64,000 nucleotides of DNA from Bugula neritina (Eukaryota; Bryozoa; Gymnolaemata; Cheilostomatida; Bugulidae). Below the pieces are notes generated by a model that ran no database searches, was not told the DNA's origin, and saw only the letters and a program-made list of their open reading frames with translations. Within the stretch, counting starts at the first letter, position 1, and each line of letters begins with the position of its first letter. Location of the stretch: assembly GCA_964035545.1 (NCBI GenBank), contig OZ037767.1, positions 3,542,680-3,606,679 on the forward strand. The letters are read 5' to 3'. Positions 52,501-64,000 of this stretch are shown here, piece by piece. A program made the translations under genes and the position numbers.

Positions 52501-55500
52501 AATACTTTTCTGTACCTTTTACGTCAAGTTTTTTTCGTTTAAAACTTGTTTGCCTTTTAAATTTGAATTCACTCGAGTTTGCTGTAAGTAAGCTTTGTTG
52601 AGAGTAAACTACCTCCTGTCTCAAATATACTCTAGGTAGACAAAACCAAACTATCATAAACATAATTATATACAAAAAAGTCTACAGAAGTGAAAATGTT
52701 TAAGAATTTTTGTATGATGCACGCCAGTGCAGCAATTCTATAGATTCAAAAGTTTAATTTTTGAGAAATTTCAGCAAATTCGAGCTTAAATTATTAAAGT
52801 GGCTGTTACACTGCATACGCTTTGTTGTATATCTTCATTGAAAGTCATATAATTCAATAGTGGATAATAATAGAAATTTCTACATAAAAAGTAATTATAT
52901 AACCACAACAGTATAGCATCAAACGAGCTGTTCTTCTTTGTGCATCTTACTTACCTTTAGCTCTTATTAATTTATATTTTGCAGATATTTACGAGATTGA
53001 TGTTGTGGCCATGTTTCTCAGGTTTTTAGAATATGATTTTTCAGCTACTTGTTTGGGGAACTAATTCTCCTTCCATTGTTCTTCTTACAGATACGTCTTC
53101 ACAGCTATCTATACATTTGAGTTTCTTGTCAAAATGTTAGCCCGTGGTATGATACTATCCCAATTCACCTACCTCCGAGACGCTTGGAACTGGCTCGACT
53201 TTTTAGTGATCATGCTAGCGTAAGTTTATTTTGCATCTTGTATGTGACATTTTCAATCAGGGACCTTTTTAAAACATGACTAAGTTGATGGGAGTAAACT
53301 TTGTGGGTGACTAGTGATTTGTTCAAATATGAGTCATGTGACTTGGACCCAAATAACCTGACTAAGTTCTGTGAAACATCAAATGTTGTCAATATGGCTG
53401 ATAAATCAGTCATACTGTAACAGCTAAGTCAACCACATTGCAACATGAGTCGGCCATATTGAAACATGTGAGTTGGCCATATTGTAACATGTGAGTTGGC
53501 CATGATGTAAGGCTAAATCAACCAAAACTAAAGCAAATGAGTCAACCATGCTAAAACAAGTGAGTAACTAAAACAAGCGAATGTCTTTGTATAACGACCT
53601 CTCTTCCAAGAACGAGATGAGGTCGAGCACAGATCATTGACACAAATTCTTTTCCGGAATAATATTGTCGGTCAACACAGTTTGACCATCCTCAGAGTCA
53701 TATTATAACAACAAATATTTTTATGATATGGTCATTGTCCAAGGTGCATTCGTGATCAACTCCACTCAGGTGCGTGACCTGTGGGAAAATACCGTGTATC
53801 TTCTATTTATTACAGCTGCGCCTGAAAAAATGTGGTGTCCAAAGACATCATTAATTCTCCTAACTTCGCCAAGTCAATGCATCTTGAGTTTTGTGTATAA
53901 ATGAAACATTAGAATGTAAAACTAGTTTTTTAAACTATGCTACTCCAATAGCTGGTCGTTTTTAGGTACAGATGAATGAAATGAGCTGCCACAAAGCTAT
54001 GCATGTCTAAAAGAACTTTTGTACACACAGTTGACATGATGATGGAATAATCTAGAAAATATTTATGTTGTTTACAGGTATGGCATGCTGATAGCAGAGT
54101 CAAGTTCTACATCTGGCTCAGGTTCTGATGCCCTGGCCAACGTCTCCGCACTTAGAACTTTCCGTGTTCTGCGGGCCTTGAAGACTGTTGCAGTCGTGCC
54201 AGGTAAGGATAAGTGTGTCAAACGGTACCAAAGTTCATGTTTTCATGCAGTTGCTATGTGGATTCTATATTTCAAGGTTATTACTAGCTAGTCGATACTT
54301 ATTTTTGTAGGAGCTGGTAGACTTTCTTTAGATTTAGGCTAAGTCTTAAGTCATTGAAATGACTCATATTATAAATAAAGTTTTCATAGATAATTGAGTA
54401 GTTTGATGATATGGAGATGCTGGGTTATGTTTACTAGTTTCTTTGTATACTCACATGCATCACAATGACTCTATGTCGGGTTGTTTATATTTTTAAATTT
54501 CAGTTAACTTTTCTTAGAAATTAGTAATTAGAGTACCTAAGTTGATAATTTGTATGATACGACAGGTATATAAAGGCAGTTTGTCATATAAAACAAATGT
54601 GTGTATAATAACTACATTTTCTATATTATAATAAATTCTGACCGATTTGTATAAAATAAAATAAATAAAATAAAATGAATAAATTAAACTGATTAGCTAA
54701 TTGCTATGTTTACTATCTGAACTAGGCAGTGCTATAAATGAATATTTTTCATTGTTGCAGGCTTGAAAACTATAGTTGGTGCTTTAATGGAGGCGGTTAT
54801 TAAAATGAGGGACGTCGGCATACTGACCATATTCATGCTCTCTATATTTGCACTAGTCGGGCTACAGTTGTATATGGGTAGCTTACACCATAAATGTGTG
54901 AAGGAATATCCAGCAAACCTGACCGAAAGTGAGAAATACGAGTGGAGAAATAATGAAGGCGAGTATTTAATAAGTTTTGGGTGTAACTTGTGCTGGCATA
55001 TAAGTAACCTACTACCAATGTGTGTAATAAAAACACTCTCCCAGATTCAGCCTTGTCATGAATTGGAAATAAAGTACAAATTTGTGAGTTAAATTATCAA
55101 TTTCATCACAACTGACATCACTTCCTGGATATTTATTGATTTATGAAAGTTTTTCTTTGGTTTTTCCTGGAAATAGCAGGTTAGCATTTATTCCAGCTTC
55201 GATGTCCTTACCACAGTCCTTAGCTAAACCTGCCATTTTTCCTTTCTTGTGCCTCTACTACAGCCCCTAAGTCTCTAACACAGTTCTTATGTCCCTGCCC
55301 CATCTCATATATCCCTGTCCCATGTGATATGTCCCTACCCCTGCTCATATGTCCCTGCCCCTCCTATGTCCCTGATACAGCTCCTTAGCTAAACATTGTT
55401 CTCCCCACTATATTCCTACTGACATCCCATTATATCCCTACATCTGCCTCTACTACACTCCCCTTAAATCCTATCAGTCTTCATGTCTACTACAGTACTA

Positions 55501-58500
55501 TTCTTTTGTTTAGTCTCTCTATTATCAACAATTTTTTTATAAATATTCATCTTTGTAACAATCCTTAGAACAACAAAAACTTGTTATTGTAAATCATTCC
55601 AGGTGAATAACTTGAGAGATATTTTGTAGCTCTGGAATCTGTGTTGGCGAGTTTTCAAGTTTTAATTTGTTTTGATTAAATTATTACAATTTCCTTCCTA
55701 CAGCGATGTCCTGTAGAATGTGTTATTCTTTCATTTTACAATCGATTATGAAATAAAGAGAAAGTAATCATATCACTCTAGTGTTCAAATATACCTGTGA
55801 ACAGATTCAGGGCTTTATTAGCTTGGGTTTCAAATTGTTGGCTTGGTTTTGGGGTTCGAAGTGTGATGCCATTTCATTTCACAAACAAGCAAGTTTCCAT
55901 GCTAAAAATATGCACTAGAATTAGAACTTACTGAAAAATATCCACTTTTGCCTAAAATATTTGTATGCGTGTATTTATAGATCATCTACAGAATGTTAGC
56001 AACAGGGATCATCTGATATGTGGTAAAGCTTACGGTGCAGGGTGAGCATTTATCTTTCTAACAAATAATGAAATTTTAAAAACCAAAGTAGCCATTTGTG
56101 TCCACATTTTAGTAGTATGCTGCCGTGTTGTATTACAAGTATGCTGTCTGGTTTAACTGGCTATCATTTGTGACAGCAGTAGGTCACTTCTGGCAAAAAT
56201 ACAGCTTTTAATTTTATAAGCGTTATATTTTGATTTCTTGAACTTCTCAGTTTTGTTTTATTTAGGCTCGGTGTCGGCCATCTTTAAACTGTCTAAAAAT
56301 GATTTAACAGCTCTTTTGAACGTTTAAGTTATTAAAAACTACTACCATTGTTTTTTCGATTGCCATCATTATTCATCACACCAACATTATCACTACTATT
56401 ATTCAATCGGGATTACATAATGTATTTTTCATCATTTATAGCTATTTCATTATCAGATTATCATCAGCGTTTTTGTGAACCACACCTTTATGATTAATTA
56501 CCATTATGTTATTCTATTACCAACTATTTGTTATTGTTATAACTTCTTATACTACCCCTTCTTTCTCCTAGAGATATTTTTTAGCTGTAGCTACTGCTGT
56601 CAGACGTTTTAAGTATCTTAAATCCAAACTTTAAATTTGAGCGAGAATTTAGAATCTATGTATATAAAGAGATTTTTAAATATTTCTTTCAGGTATATTT
56701 TAGGTTTATGTTATATTGCGGCTATTGTTAAGATATATAATAAAATGTGATTTAACTTTTTTTATATCTATAAATAAAAATTAATTTATGTAACTCATAC
56801 AAATTTTTATCACAAGGAAACTTTACTTCATGAGAGATGATACAAACTTTCATTTATTCTACTATTCAATTATTAATTGTTTTGACAAGCATTAAAACGC
56901 TCACTTCTTCACTGATAACTAACTATCCATTTAGCTTCTATTATTTTTACATTTCAATATAATCATCATAGATTTTTATAGTATATTGTCGAAACCTATG
57001 ATACTGATTCTAGGAGGTGTGATGAAGGATTTGAATGCATGCCGGGAGTTCTACAGAATCCCAATTTCAACTACACCAGCTGGGACAACTTTGGTGTGTG
57101 TATGCTCAACTCATTCAGGATTATGACTCAAGACTTCTGGGAAAATATTTATTTTATTGTAAGTATTTGTTGATATTTTTTGTTATACCTCTTTATTTGA
57201 ACATGTGTGTGTGTGTGTGAATGTAAAAATGAGATTGAGCTAAAGCATTAAATGCATCTTTATTACTTAAAGTTTCATTTGCTTCAAGTATTGCAGTATT
57301 ATATACATTTGAGGATAAACATGCTGCATTAATTACCTTAAAAATACAGATACATCAAATGATATAAAAGTATAGAAGGAATTCAAAATTATTGAATTGC
57401 AAAGATTTTAATTTTGTAGTGCCTTCTAATAAACTTGTTTATTATTTTTTAAAATGCATATTTGATAACTCCTTGCCACACAAACAAAATGCCTATTTGA
57501 TCAATTATACCATGCACTAGTTAATGAATTTTGTTTGAAAAATAAGCTGAAAAATATTATCATTTCAAGTCAATTTCCACTTTTCTTATTAATCTCTCAA
57601 TCCACCTATGTTAGTAGGAATTACTATACTAACTTCATGAGTTGTTAGTTTAACATTTGCTAATTCCAAGTAATAACTAAGGTCTGTGTGTTGGTAAACA
57701 CAACTGGCATCATATTTCTATACTAATCTCATTAGCTGTACACTTTTGGGACATGCAGTTCAGTTGTTATGCTTCGAGTGGTAAAAATTATTCTTCCTGT
57801 GTCTGCTTATATAGCATGTGTTAACAATCCAACATGTGATAGCATGGAGCTAGGGAATAACTAGGCTGTCTATAAATTCTATTACTAAGCAACTTATTTA
57901 CTCACTCCATTCATTGTAAAGTTATATTTTATAATGTAAAAATAGACCTTATAATGAAAAAAATATACCAAAAAAGGTCTCGTTTGAAACGTTTTTCTAA
58001 AATTTTGTCTTGGACTGTATTTAGTATTTTAGGCAGATGAAAAAAATCTTAAAATTATCGCTGATGGAAATATGCAGAGAATAAAAAGACTTTCGAGAAT
58101 TCAAAATACAAAATTGCTTTCAAAATTAAAAACATATTTTCTTAGTTTTATTTACCAACTAAAACATATATTGGAGCTTCATTAAGTTTACCAAATTTTT
58201 ACTACCTAAAAGAGAAGCAAGATCTTTTGTAATTTAGGTGGACAAGTTGGCAGCGTCAACTGACAGCTGACATTATTACTAGACTTTGTCATCAAGTCAA
58301 TATTTGTGTTTACTGATTAATTGCTTGCACAATGATTACAGCATTAACTAAAAATTACACGATTTCACATTTTCATCAGAAAAATAACATCAAGTTTATG
58401 ATTAATTTGTCTAAACTGGAAGAGGTTTAGTTCCGACTGTGTTTTGATGATGAAATTGGATTTGTATTCTAAACTTCAATTTTTATACCTGTACCTGTAA

Positions 58501-61500
58501 TTTTGATCTCCGTTTAAAAATTAGCAAAATATTTATTAGCTGCAGTTAGTAAAGCTATTCTATTAATTTTGCTATTTCATTTTTGGTTGCTATATTTTAT
58601 ATATATAGTAAAAAATTCATTTCAGAAGTTCTTAGGTAGTCTTACCTCGGACTACTCTAATTTATTTAAATGCTATGACACTTTTCTGGGGATAGAAAAT
58701 ATAGTGAGTTTTTTCTCATAGTCATGTTTACACAATGATCATTATCCATGACTGCATATACACTATTTTACTACTCCCTTACCATTATACTTCTACTAAC
58801 CTACATTTGTATTTGCTGCATTGTATTCCATGCCAAAATATACACGTTTGAGGCCAATACTATCATACTTCTACCCGCAACCGACTTTTGTAATAATTCT
58901 TAAAATATTATCTCTAATCAAACTGCATAAGAACAATGGTGAGAACAAAGATAGAATGGGTTCCAGCCATGTGAGTGGAAAGTCACGCTGATTCCCACTT
59001 ATTCTATATAATTTTTGGCCGACAGAAAAAATCATATATTCTTTGCCAATTGTTTTAATGTTATAACAATATTTTTTGCTGCATTATTCAGTTATATATA
59101 GCTCTTCCCAGTCGATCACTAAACTCAAAATATCTTCCACATATTACTCAGCATTTCTATTTTGTTTTCAGAGTTGTCTGTTCTTTGTGTTTACAAGGGA
59201 GCACAACTCTGCTAAAATTACTACACATATATTCACACATGTCTAAATCATAATACCCTTTACAGAAAATGGATTTGGCTGTTTTGCATTGTTACTGTCG
59301 TGTGTTTGATATTCTGCAGGATAGACATATTTTGTGTTTGTATATTTGGGCAACCCGGGACTATGGGGACAAACAATATTTGGATGTCGTTTTATTTTGC
59401 AGACTATTAGAGCCAATGGATCGATGCACTTTTTCTTCTTTGTCCTCTTCATCTTGCTCTGCTCTTTCTATCTCATCAACTTGATATTGGCTATAGTAGC
59501 CATGGCCTACAATGAGCAACAGGAACGAGACCGAAACGAGCTGATGGCCGAAGCCAACGAGAAACTGGTGAGATTATCTTCTGTGTTATTTCTTATAAAA
59601 CTCACGCAAATTTATAGTCGCTATTCCTGTGAGGAACCCTCTGGTAGAAGGGTTTGTTTGTTAAATCGGGCTAAGGAACTATTCAGATGGGGCTCAAGAG
59701 CAATTATGACTGGATGCTCTTCCTAACATTACCAATGGCTTTGTGGAGGTTCCAACCCATGACTTCGTGTTTACTAAGCAAATTCTCTAACCCCTAGACC
59801 AAGGCTGTGTTAATTGTTATACTGAAGGCATTTTCTTTGTGCGAAATGCACATTTCCCAGTAAAGAAAATGTATTAAAGCGTGTAGCAAATAGAGGGTGT
59901 TCCCACAGCATAATGTGACCCTAAGGCTCTTGAGAGCTGCCTAGTAGTTCATTGGGGGGCGAAATAATTAAAAGGCGTCTTGTCTGATGTGAAGAGACAG
60001 ACTCCCTTCTACATATTCTGGTTATCTATACTGGAAGAAGCTGTGGGTTCACCAGCTCTCTTTGCTAGCTTTGTGTGTACATTACATCACATCAATGTTC
60101 CTTTACATCTGGTGCAATAGATTTCTGTGCTTAACAGCTTTGGAACTTTAAAGCTTATGCTGGCTTTCAATCATCTCAAATGTTTAGTAAAGTGAACTAT
60201 TTTGAACACAATGGCACTAAAATTAGACCTTTTGGTATTTCAATTGTTGACTGATCACTTTTGTATTAAAACTTAGAATTTTTTTATCAATTTGAACTTT
60301 TTTTATAAAAGTATAAAAAGTGTGAAACACTAGTATGATATTTACAGCATTTGATGTGGTGGCCAGTTTGCCTAAGCCATTAGTTCATCTAAACAAATGA
60401 TGTTATTTGATTCCCTTGAGATTATCTTAACTCTGTTTGTATAATATTTTTTGTGATGAGCATTTCCCAATGTTTAGTAACACAGTCTAACAAGATACCT
60501 GCTACTGCCACTAATTTCCTGTTATGTGTTCTAACTTTTCTAACTGCGTGTTTCTTCTTTCTCTTCTTTTCTTGATATTGTTGCTTGTAACAACCAGGAA
60601 AGTGACGAGGCCGAAGCGCAAAAAGCGGTGGAGGCGGCTGATGACAAGGTGAGGCCACGCCCAGTTATCGTAGCAATGCTGCTTTCCGCATGCTGCTCAA
60701 CTGAAATGTAGATGTTGTGACTTACCTGTATGACACCTTTCCTTTGCTTCTCTACAATGTTTTCAGAAAACTGGTCCCCTGTTTTGGTGAAATATTATGC
60801 AACAATCACACCAACTAAAGCTAAAAAATAATTTATCTTCGTCTATACTTACTTGTACCGTTTTGAACATTTTTGAAAAGAAAAAATAAGAAAAATATTA
60901 CGAAAAAGAATCAGAAATTTAAAAACGTTTTGGGTGTTGACACTCAAGAAAACAATATTAAAGTCAATCCAGTAAAGTGTGTACCACATGAAAAGGGTTG
61001 TAAACACACTGCAGTTATTTTCTATATTTTGATTTTAAAATTTTATAGATTTTAAAATTATCTAAAAATTTTTAAATTGCAATCATCACCAAATGTCTAA
61101 TGCGGATATACAATGAAGGAAGACAACTCCTTGTCATGTAAAATAATACCCTTAAGATAGAGAAGATAACTCTATGGCGATAGTTTAGTAAAGCTAAGCT
61201 CTCTGGGGTCTATTGATATAGTGTATTCAAGGCAAATTGCAAGAAATAATTAAACCCTTCTTTAGCAATGTAATTTGATAAGTTATTTCACCAATACTTT
61301 GTTGAATTATAAATTGGCCTTGGAACATTAAATACTTGGGTTGCAATATTTGCGTGAAAACTGAACTTAACACCAGTTTTAAGATAATTGTCGTTTTCCT
61401 ATCATATTAAACTACCACATTCTCGTACTAACACATTGTATGACTTAGCTATGAACAAAACCTGGCTGAACTAAATTGTCCCTAGCTATAACAGTGGTGG

Positions 61501-63730
61501 AGTAAGCAGGTGAAATTATAGTTTTAGGTTGCTTGTAACATAGATATGTTTTATTCAAGAAAAGTTACTCAATTTTAAGTTTTAGATATGCAAATTTATT
61601 TATTTTGTATTTTATAAAATAAAAATAGAATCACTTTTAGTGAGGTTAAAGATTATAATTATTCTCAATTTGAAAACTTTGTTGCAACTTAAAACATGTT
61701 TCTTAGTAAAGCCTAGTGTATAGAGTTTTTTCATTTCATTGTTTGTTGTCAGTCTTCAAGTCTTTTATGTTGGAGGCAATAAACTTAGAAGAATTCTCTA
61801 GAAGTTTAAAGTATAAAATAGTAGGCACATAAACAACCTATACTATGATACACGTTTGTACATATAAATAATGTAAAATAATTCTGCTGTTTGTCTAAAT
61901 CAGTGCTGCTGCGGCCGCTGCTTGTTACCCACTGCTCTTTGCTAAGGCGGAATGCATGCTTTTGTCTAGGAGGAACAGGATCGACATATGAGAGAAGCAT
62001 GTGCTCAAGTTCGTAATATGAATGCAAGTCGGGCTCCTAGTAGAGCCCCGAGTCGAGCCCCTAGTCGGGTTCCCAGCATAGACAAGCTTCTCACTCCCAA
62101 ACCCTTTGTAGCTAATGATAGAATTAGCTTGAAAACAGATTTTGATATTGACAACCTTGAGGCTAACACAGTCATAAACAAATATCAGGTAATCTTGTGG
62201 GTGGTAGAACTTGTGGTGTCCTGAAACTAACGTGTCTATAACTCCAATTAATTGAATATTCCTCATATCAAACTGATGGTTATGTCTGTTTGGGTTGTGT
62301 GTTTATGCAACTAAATCTAAAGAGTTATTGTTTTGAAGCTTGCTTAAAAATTATCAATTGATAAAATTAATTGACTTAAAAATAAGTTTACTTTTCTTTA
62401 AACCTGTTTTTGAAGTTTCACTTGATTATCATATACAGCAAAAACACAATGACATCATTTTAAGCTGTTTTTTAGGCTAGTAAATTTGGGTGACTCAAAC
62501 AGTAATAATAAACTGGGCCCATTAATCAGTTTGCTGTCTTGTGGAATTTTGCTGTTGCTTCAGTGTGAGTGCGTGCTCCCATAACACTGCGTGCTAATCT
62601 CGTTTTACAGTCCCCCATGTTAAGTTTGCCTGACTCCCCGCTAACAAGAAGAAGGGCTAACAGTATGCATGATGTTATGTTGTACATACACCACGAAGGT
62701 GCTTCCGGCAATCTGTGTGGCCCCATAGTTGATAAACGCCAACATAAACCACGCACCAGTCTCACATCCACTACCATTGATGCTCGGGGTCTTACCTCAA
62801 ATACTATTGGATCACGGGGTCAGGGTGTTGATAATCCTCTGCCATTTGCTGATGACAGTCAAGCTGTAACCCCGTCCTCCATTGATGGACCAAATCTGGT
62901 GTTTGACTTCAACCACCCTGATTCTGATGAACCTTCTCATTTTAAAAGGTAAATTAATTTAGTCAACTTTTTTTCAATTTACCATTTAATTCATCAACAA
63001 CTTTTACTCTATGAGACGTGGTTTTTATGGAATTTTTACAGCTGCTACACTAAAAATTTATTGAAATTTATTTCGTCATATTTGTATACTGATTTACCTC
63101 TGGGAACCTGTGCATATAATGTGTTATAATTTATTTTTATTGCTCATTTACTTAGATCAGTAACAGTAAACATTTATTTTGTCATGAACCTAAATTTTGT
63201 TTCGTTTATTGTACGTAAGATGTAAAATGGTTTGCTTGCCGGTATGTCAAAGTTGAGTTGTGAAATATAATAACTAAAATGATGAAACAAAGTATTACGA
63301 TCTCACACCCAAATTACTAAAAAATTAGGATAAAAAATAGGAAATCGAGCAAAATTAGAAAAACAGCCTTGCTTATTCAGTTGTATTTGTTAATATTGTA
63401 TCAGTTTAATGCAAGAAACTAATACATTAACGGCTGAACTGTGAAAAATAGCTAACAACTAGATATATAGTGTGTACTATATTAAGTAAAATGACCCATG
63501 TAGTAGTAATATTATTTGCAATAATAATAGACCCGTATAAAACTAGCGACATATTTTGTAGAGATTTGAGGAGCAGTTTGATCTCAAGGTCAAGCAGAAC
63601 CAGCGCAAGGTCAAGAGGTTCACAGAAGCAGACGACAGCTGGCATACCCAATCGGGCTCTGAATAATAATGTAGCAGACGACTATAGCAATATTCCTGCT
63701 GTTTATGTTAGTGGGTCAGCACCCAAGAAG
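49471..63730 (+). CDS. para: Voltage-gated sodium channel alpha subunit, NaV1/para type (3' partial)
   Basis: Thirteen exons give the first 749 aa; the gene continues past the window. The cytoplasmic N-terminus is highly charged, with DPYYKEKE and RFSAHNGLF-(x)-SPFNPIRR. Domain I follows: S1 about 187-206, S2 217-235, S3 about 247-263, S4 282-300 with Arg285, Arg288, Arg291 and Lys294 at every third place, S5 about 319-340, pore loop with [11 protein letters not shown]6 about 444-470 with [17 protein letters not shown]. Asp427 is the domain I residue of the DEKA selectivity filter; domains II-IV are outside the window, so NaV1 versus NaV2 rests on overall similarity. Sequons occur at Asn353, Asn371 and Asn406. 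The I-II linker carries LSLPDSP and [11 protein letters not shown], both shared with para-type channels. The channel carries action-potential sodium current at the plasma membrane. Start choice: Met at 49471 is the first in-frame Met; TGCTGCAG inside the exon could instead be an acceptor, moving the start upstream. Confidence 0.95.
49627..50112. repeat. 18-bp minisatellite, 27 copies, sodium-channel intron 1
   Basis: The unit is ACTATGAGTAATAGYRGT. Copies 8-16 and 20-27 share the same run of variants, so a block was duplicated within the array. Because the unit is a multiple of three and lacks stops in several frames, long ORFs exist on both strands (208, 214 and 246 aa); these are artefacts. 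Confidence 0.96.
50835..51159 (+). CDS. para: Sodium channel exon 2 (charged N-terminus)
   Basis: Residues 41-149, very rich in Lys/Glu with a probable coiled or disordered segment, ending [11 protein letters not shown], the conserved pre-S1 motif. The donor GTTGGT is weak, but phase and homology to the next exon agree. Confidence 0.9.
51289..51368. repeat. 20-bp tandem repeat, four copies, sodium-channel intron 2
   Basis: GTTTTACCATGTATAGATAT units; the two central copies are identical. The array ends 35 bp before exon 3. Confidence 0.93.
51404..51603 (+). CDS. para: Sodium channel exon 3 (pre-S1 and S1)
   Basis: Residues 150-216. Contains FRFSA-like [18 protein letters not shown] and the S1 helix ending TILTNCVFM. 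Confidence 0.96.
53091..53219 (+). CDS. para: Sodium channel exon 4 (S2-S3)
   Basis: Residues 216-259, with [13 protein letters not shown] and [10 protein letters not shown], the diagnostic S2-S3 loop of eukaryotic NaV channels. Confidence 0.97.
53447..53515. repeat. 23-bp tandem repeat, three copies, sodium-channel intron 4
   Basis: GAGTTGGCCATATTGTAACA-type units, the third diverged at its end. Confidence 0.85.
54078..54202 (+). CDS. para: Sodium channel exon 5 (S4 voltage sensor)
   Basis: Residues 259-301, with [18 protein letters not shown]. The S3-S4 linker holds a Ser/Gly-rich insert ([10 protein letters not shown]). Confidence 0.97.
54761..54958 (+). CDS. para: Sodium channel exon 6 (S4-S5, S5)
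   Basis: Residues 301-367. [12 protein letters not shown] is followed by S5 with [11 protein letters not shown]. The only donor compatible with the next exon is GCGAGT at 54959. If unspliced, the frame continues to a stop just after 55090. Confidence 0.93.
55258..55382. repeat. C-rich degenerate repeat, sodium-channel intron 6
   Basis: Repeated ATGTCCCTGCCCCTGCTCAT-like units of about 20 bp, unusually pyrimidine-rich for this window. Confidence 0.65.
55981..56041 (+). CDS. para: Sodium channel exon 7 (extracellular turret)
   Basis: A 61-bp microexon, residues 367-387, [20 protein letters not shown]. It aligns with the S5-pore loop of para-type channels, which has CGN..GAG at this place. Too short for ORF calling. 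Confidence 0.9.
57014..57158 (+). CDS. para: Sodium channel exon 8 (pore loop)
   Basis: Residues 387-435. Starts [11 protein letters not shown] and contains the selectivity-filter Asp427 in [12 protein letters not shown]. Confidence 0.97.
59403..59567 (+). CDS. para: Sodium channel exon 9 (S6)
   Basis: Residues 436-490: S6 and the start of the I-II linker. A SINE begins 28 bp past the exon end. Confidence 0.97.
59595..59810 (-). repeat. tRNA-derived SINE, copy 2
   Basis: On the minus strand it begins CAGCCTTGGTCTAGGGGTTA and contains CATGGGTTGGAACC, then AAGAGCATCCAGTCATAATT, ending near TGCGTGAGTTTTA. It is full-length relative to the copy at 22389-22607, antisense to the sodium-channel gene, and begins just after exon 9. 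Confidence 0.85.
60598..60648 (+). CDS. para: Sodium channel exon 10 (I-II linker microexon)
   Basis: 51 bp, 17 codons, residues 491-507, Ala/Glu/Asp-rich ([17 protein letters not shown]). Phase 0 at both ends, so it can be skipped without a frameshift. Confidence 0.9.
61970..62188 (+). CDS. para: Sodium channel exon 11 (I-II linker, RAPS repeats)
   Basis: 219 bp, residues 508-580, symmetrical phase 0. Residues 528-543 are four tandem RAPS/RVPS tetrapeptides that could be basophilic-kinase substrates. Confidence 0.92.
62611..62948 (+). CDS. para: Sodium channel exon 12 (I-II linker)
   Basis: Residues 581-693. [15 protein letters not shown] is a probable phosphorylation site cluster, and [13 protein letters not shown] is a conserved para-type linker motif. 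Confidence 0.95.
63562..63730 (+). CDS. para: Sodium channel exon 13 (I-II linker)
   Basis: Residues 693-749, Ser/Arg-rich ([15 protein letters not shown]) and then polar, ending SAPKK before donor GTAGTT. The following sequence to 64000 is intron; the rest of the channel is outside the window. Confidence 0.88.
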
Positions 63731-64000
63731 GTAGTTCTTGGCTGACCAGTAGCCCACATGATCAGCTTTTCGACATCAATGCTTGTTGCAACAAAACTTG
63801 TCTTTCTACCTCTAGAGCTTAAATATTCTACTATCGGGTTACTGTAACCGCTCTGCTTATTTGTTATAGAACTGTTGATTGTGTTGACTGTGTTATGTGT
63901 CTATATGTTGAATATGTTGAATGTGTTGAATATTTGTAAAGTTAGAAACATAATAATGATGTGGGAATTCAGAATCAACAACTTTAACTGTCAACTCTTT

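Noticed and set aside
54085-55092. Long single-exon ORFs over sodium-channel exons 5 and 6
   Set aside because: They extend past the splice donors into intron; the spliced frame is supported by family alignment.
1-64000. CRISPR arrays, operons, prophage or bacterial-type systems
   Set aside because: The window is spliced eukaryotic DNA; tandem arrays have no repeat-spacer structure and no prokaryotic gene was seen.

Overview
This is a eukaryotic, AT-rich, intron-rich window. It carries five recognisable protein-coding genes, each with a clean splice model (GT-AG introns apart from one GC-AG), separated by large stretches of low-complexity and transposon-derived DNA. The gene set is bilaterian: a PRD-class Prop homeobox, an LRRC57 orthologue, a para-type voltage-gated sodium channel and a secreted EGF-like ligand. 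The secreted single-EGF factor and the repeat landscape suggest an invertebrate, most likely a spiralian such as a mollusc. No sequence here fixes the species.

Layout. 1-2281: upstream DNA with a 96-bp fold-back and a possible core promoter. 2282-6526 (+): Prop homeobox gene, six coding exons, 250 aa, homeodomain at residues 77-136. 6527-10806: intergenic, with a tRNA-derived SINE head near 8050. 10807-17097 (+): secreted EGF-domain protein, three exons, 276 aa, with two furin-type sites. 18334-26655 (-): LRRC57, five exons, 239 aa, tail-to-tail with the EGF gene; its introns hold a SINE, a 186-bp near-perfect palindrome and a 310-bp MITE. 26656-32130: no full gene, but one MITE, a short Met-Gly-Asn ORF that may be an alternative LRRC57 first exon, and simple repeats. 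32131-34012 (+): 205-aa protein with a CxxC motif and two predicted membrane helices, not identified. 34013-49470: about 15 kb without a convincing gene, holding MITE and SINE fragments. 49471 to beyond the window (+): N-terminal 749 aa of a NaV1/para-like sodium channel in 13 exons, covering the N-terminus, all of domain I and part of the I-II linker. The channel gene runs off the right edge.

The genes show no operon or pathway relationship; the window is ordinary metazoan gene order. Points worth a second look are the EGF ligand, the unidentified CxxC protein, a GC-AG intron inside the sodium-channel domain I, pore-residue evidence bearing on tetrodotoxin sensitivity, a 27-copy 18-bp minisatellite open on both strands, and several fold-back or MITE families. 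All exon boundaries were read by eye from splice consensus and phase continuity, with no transcript evidence.
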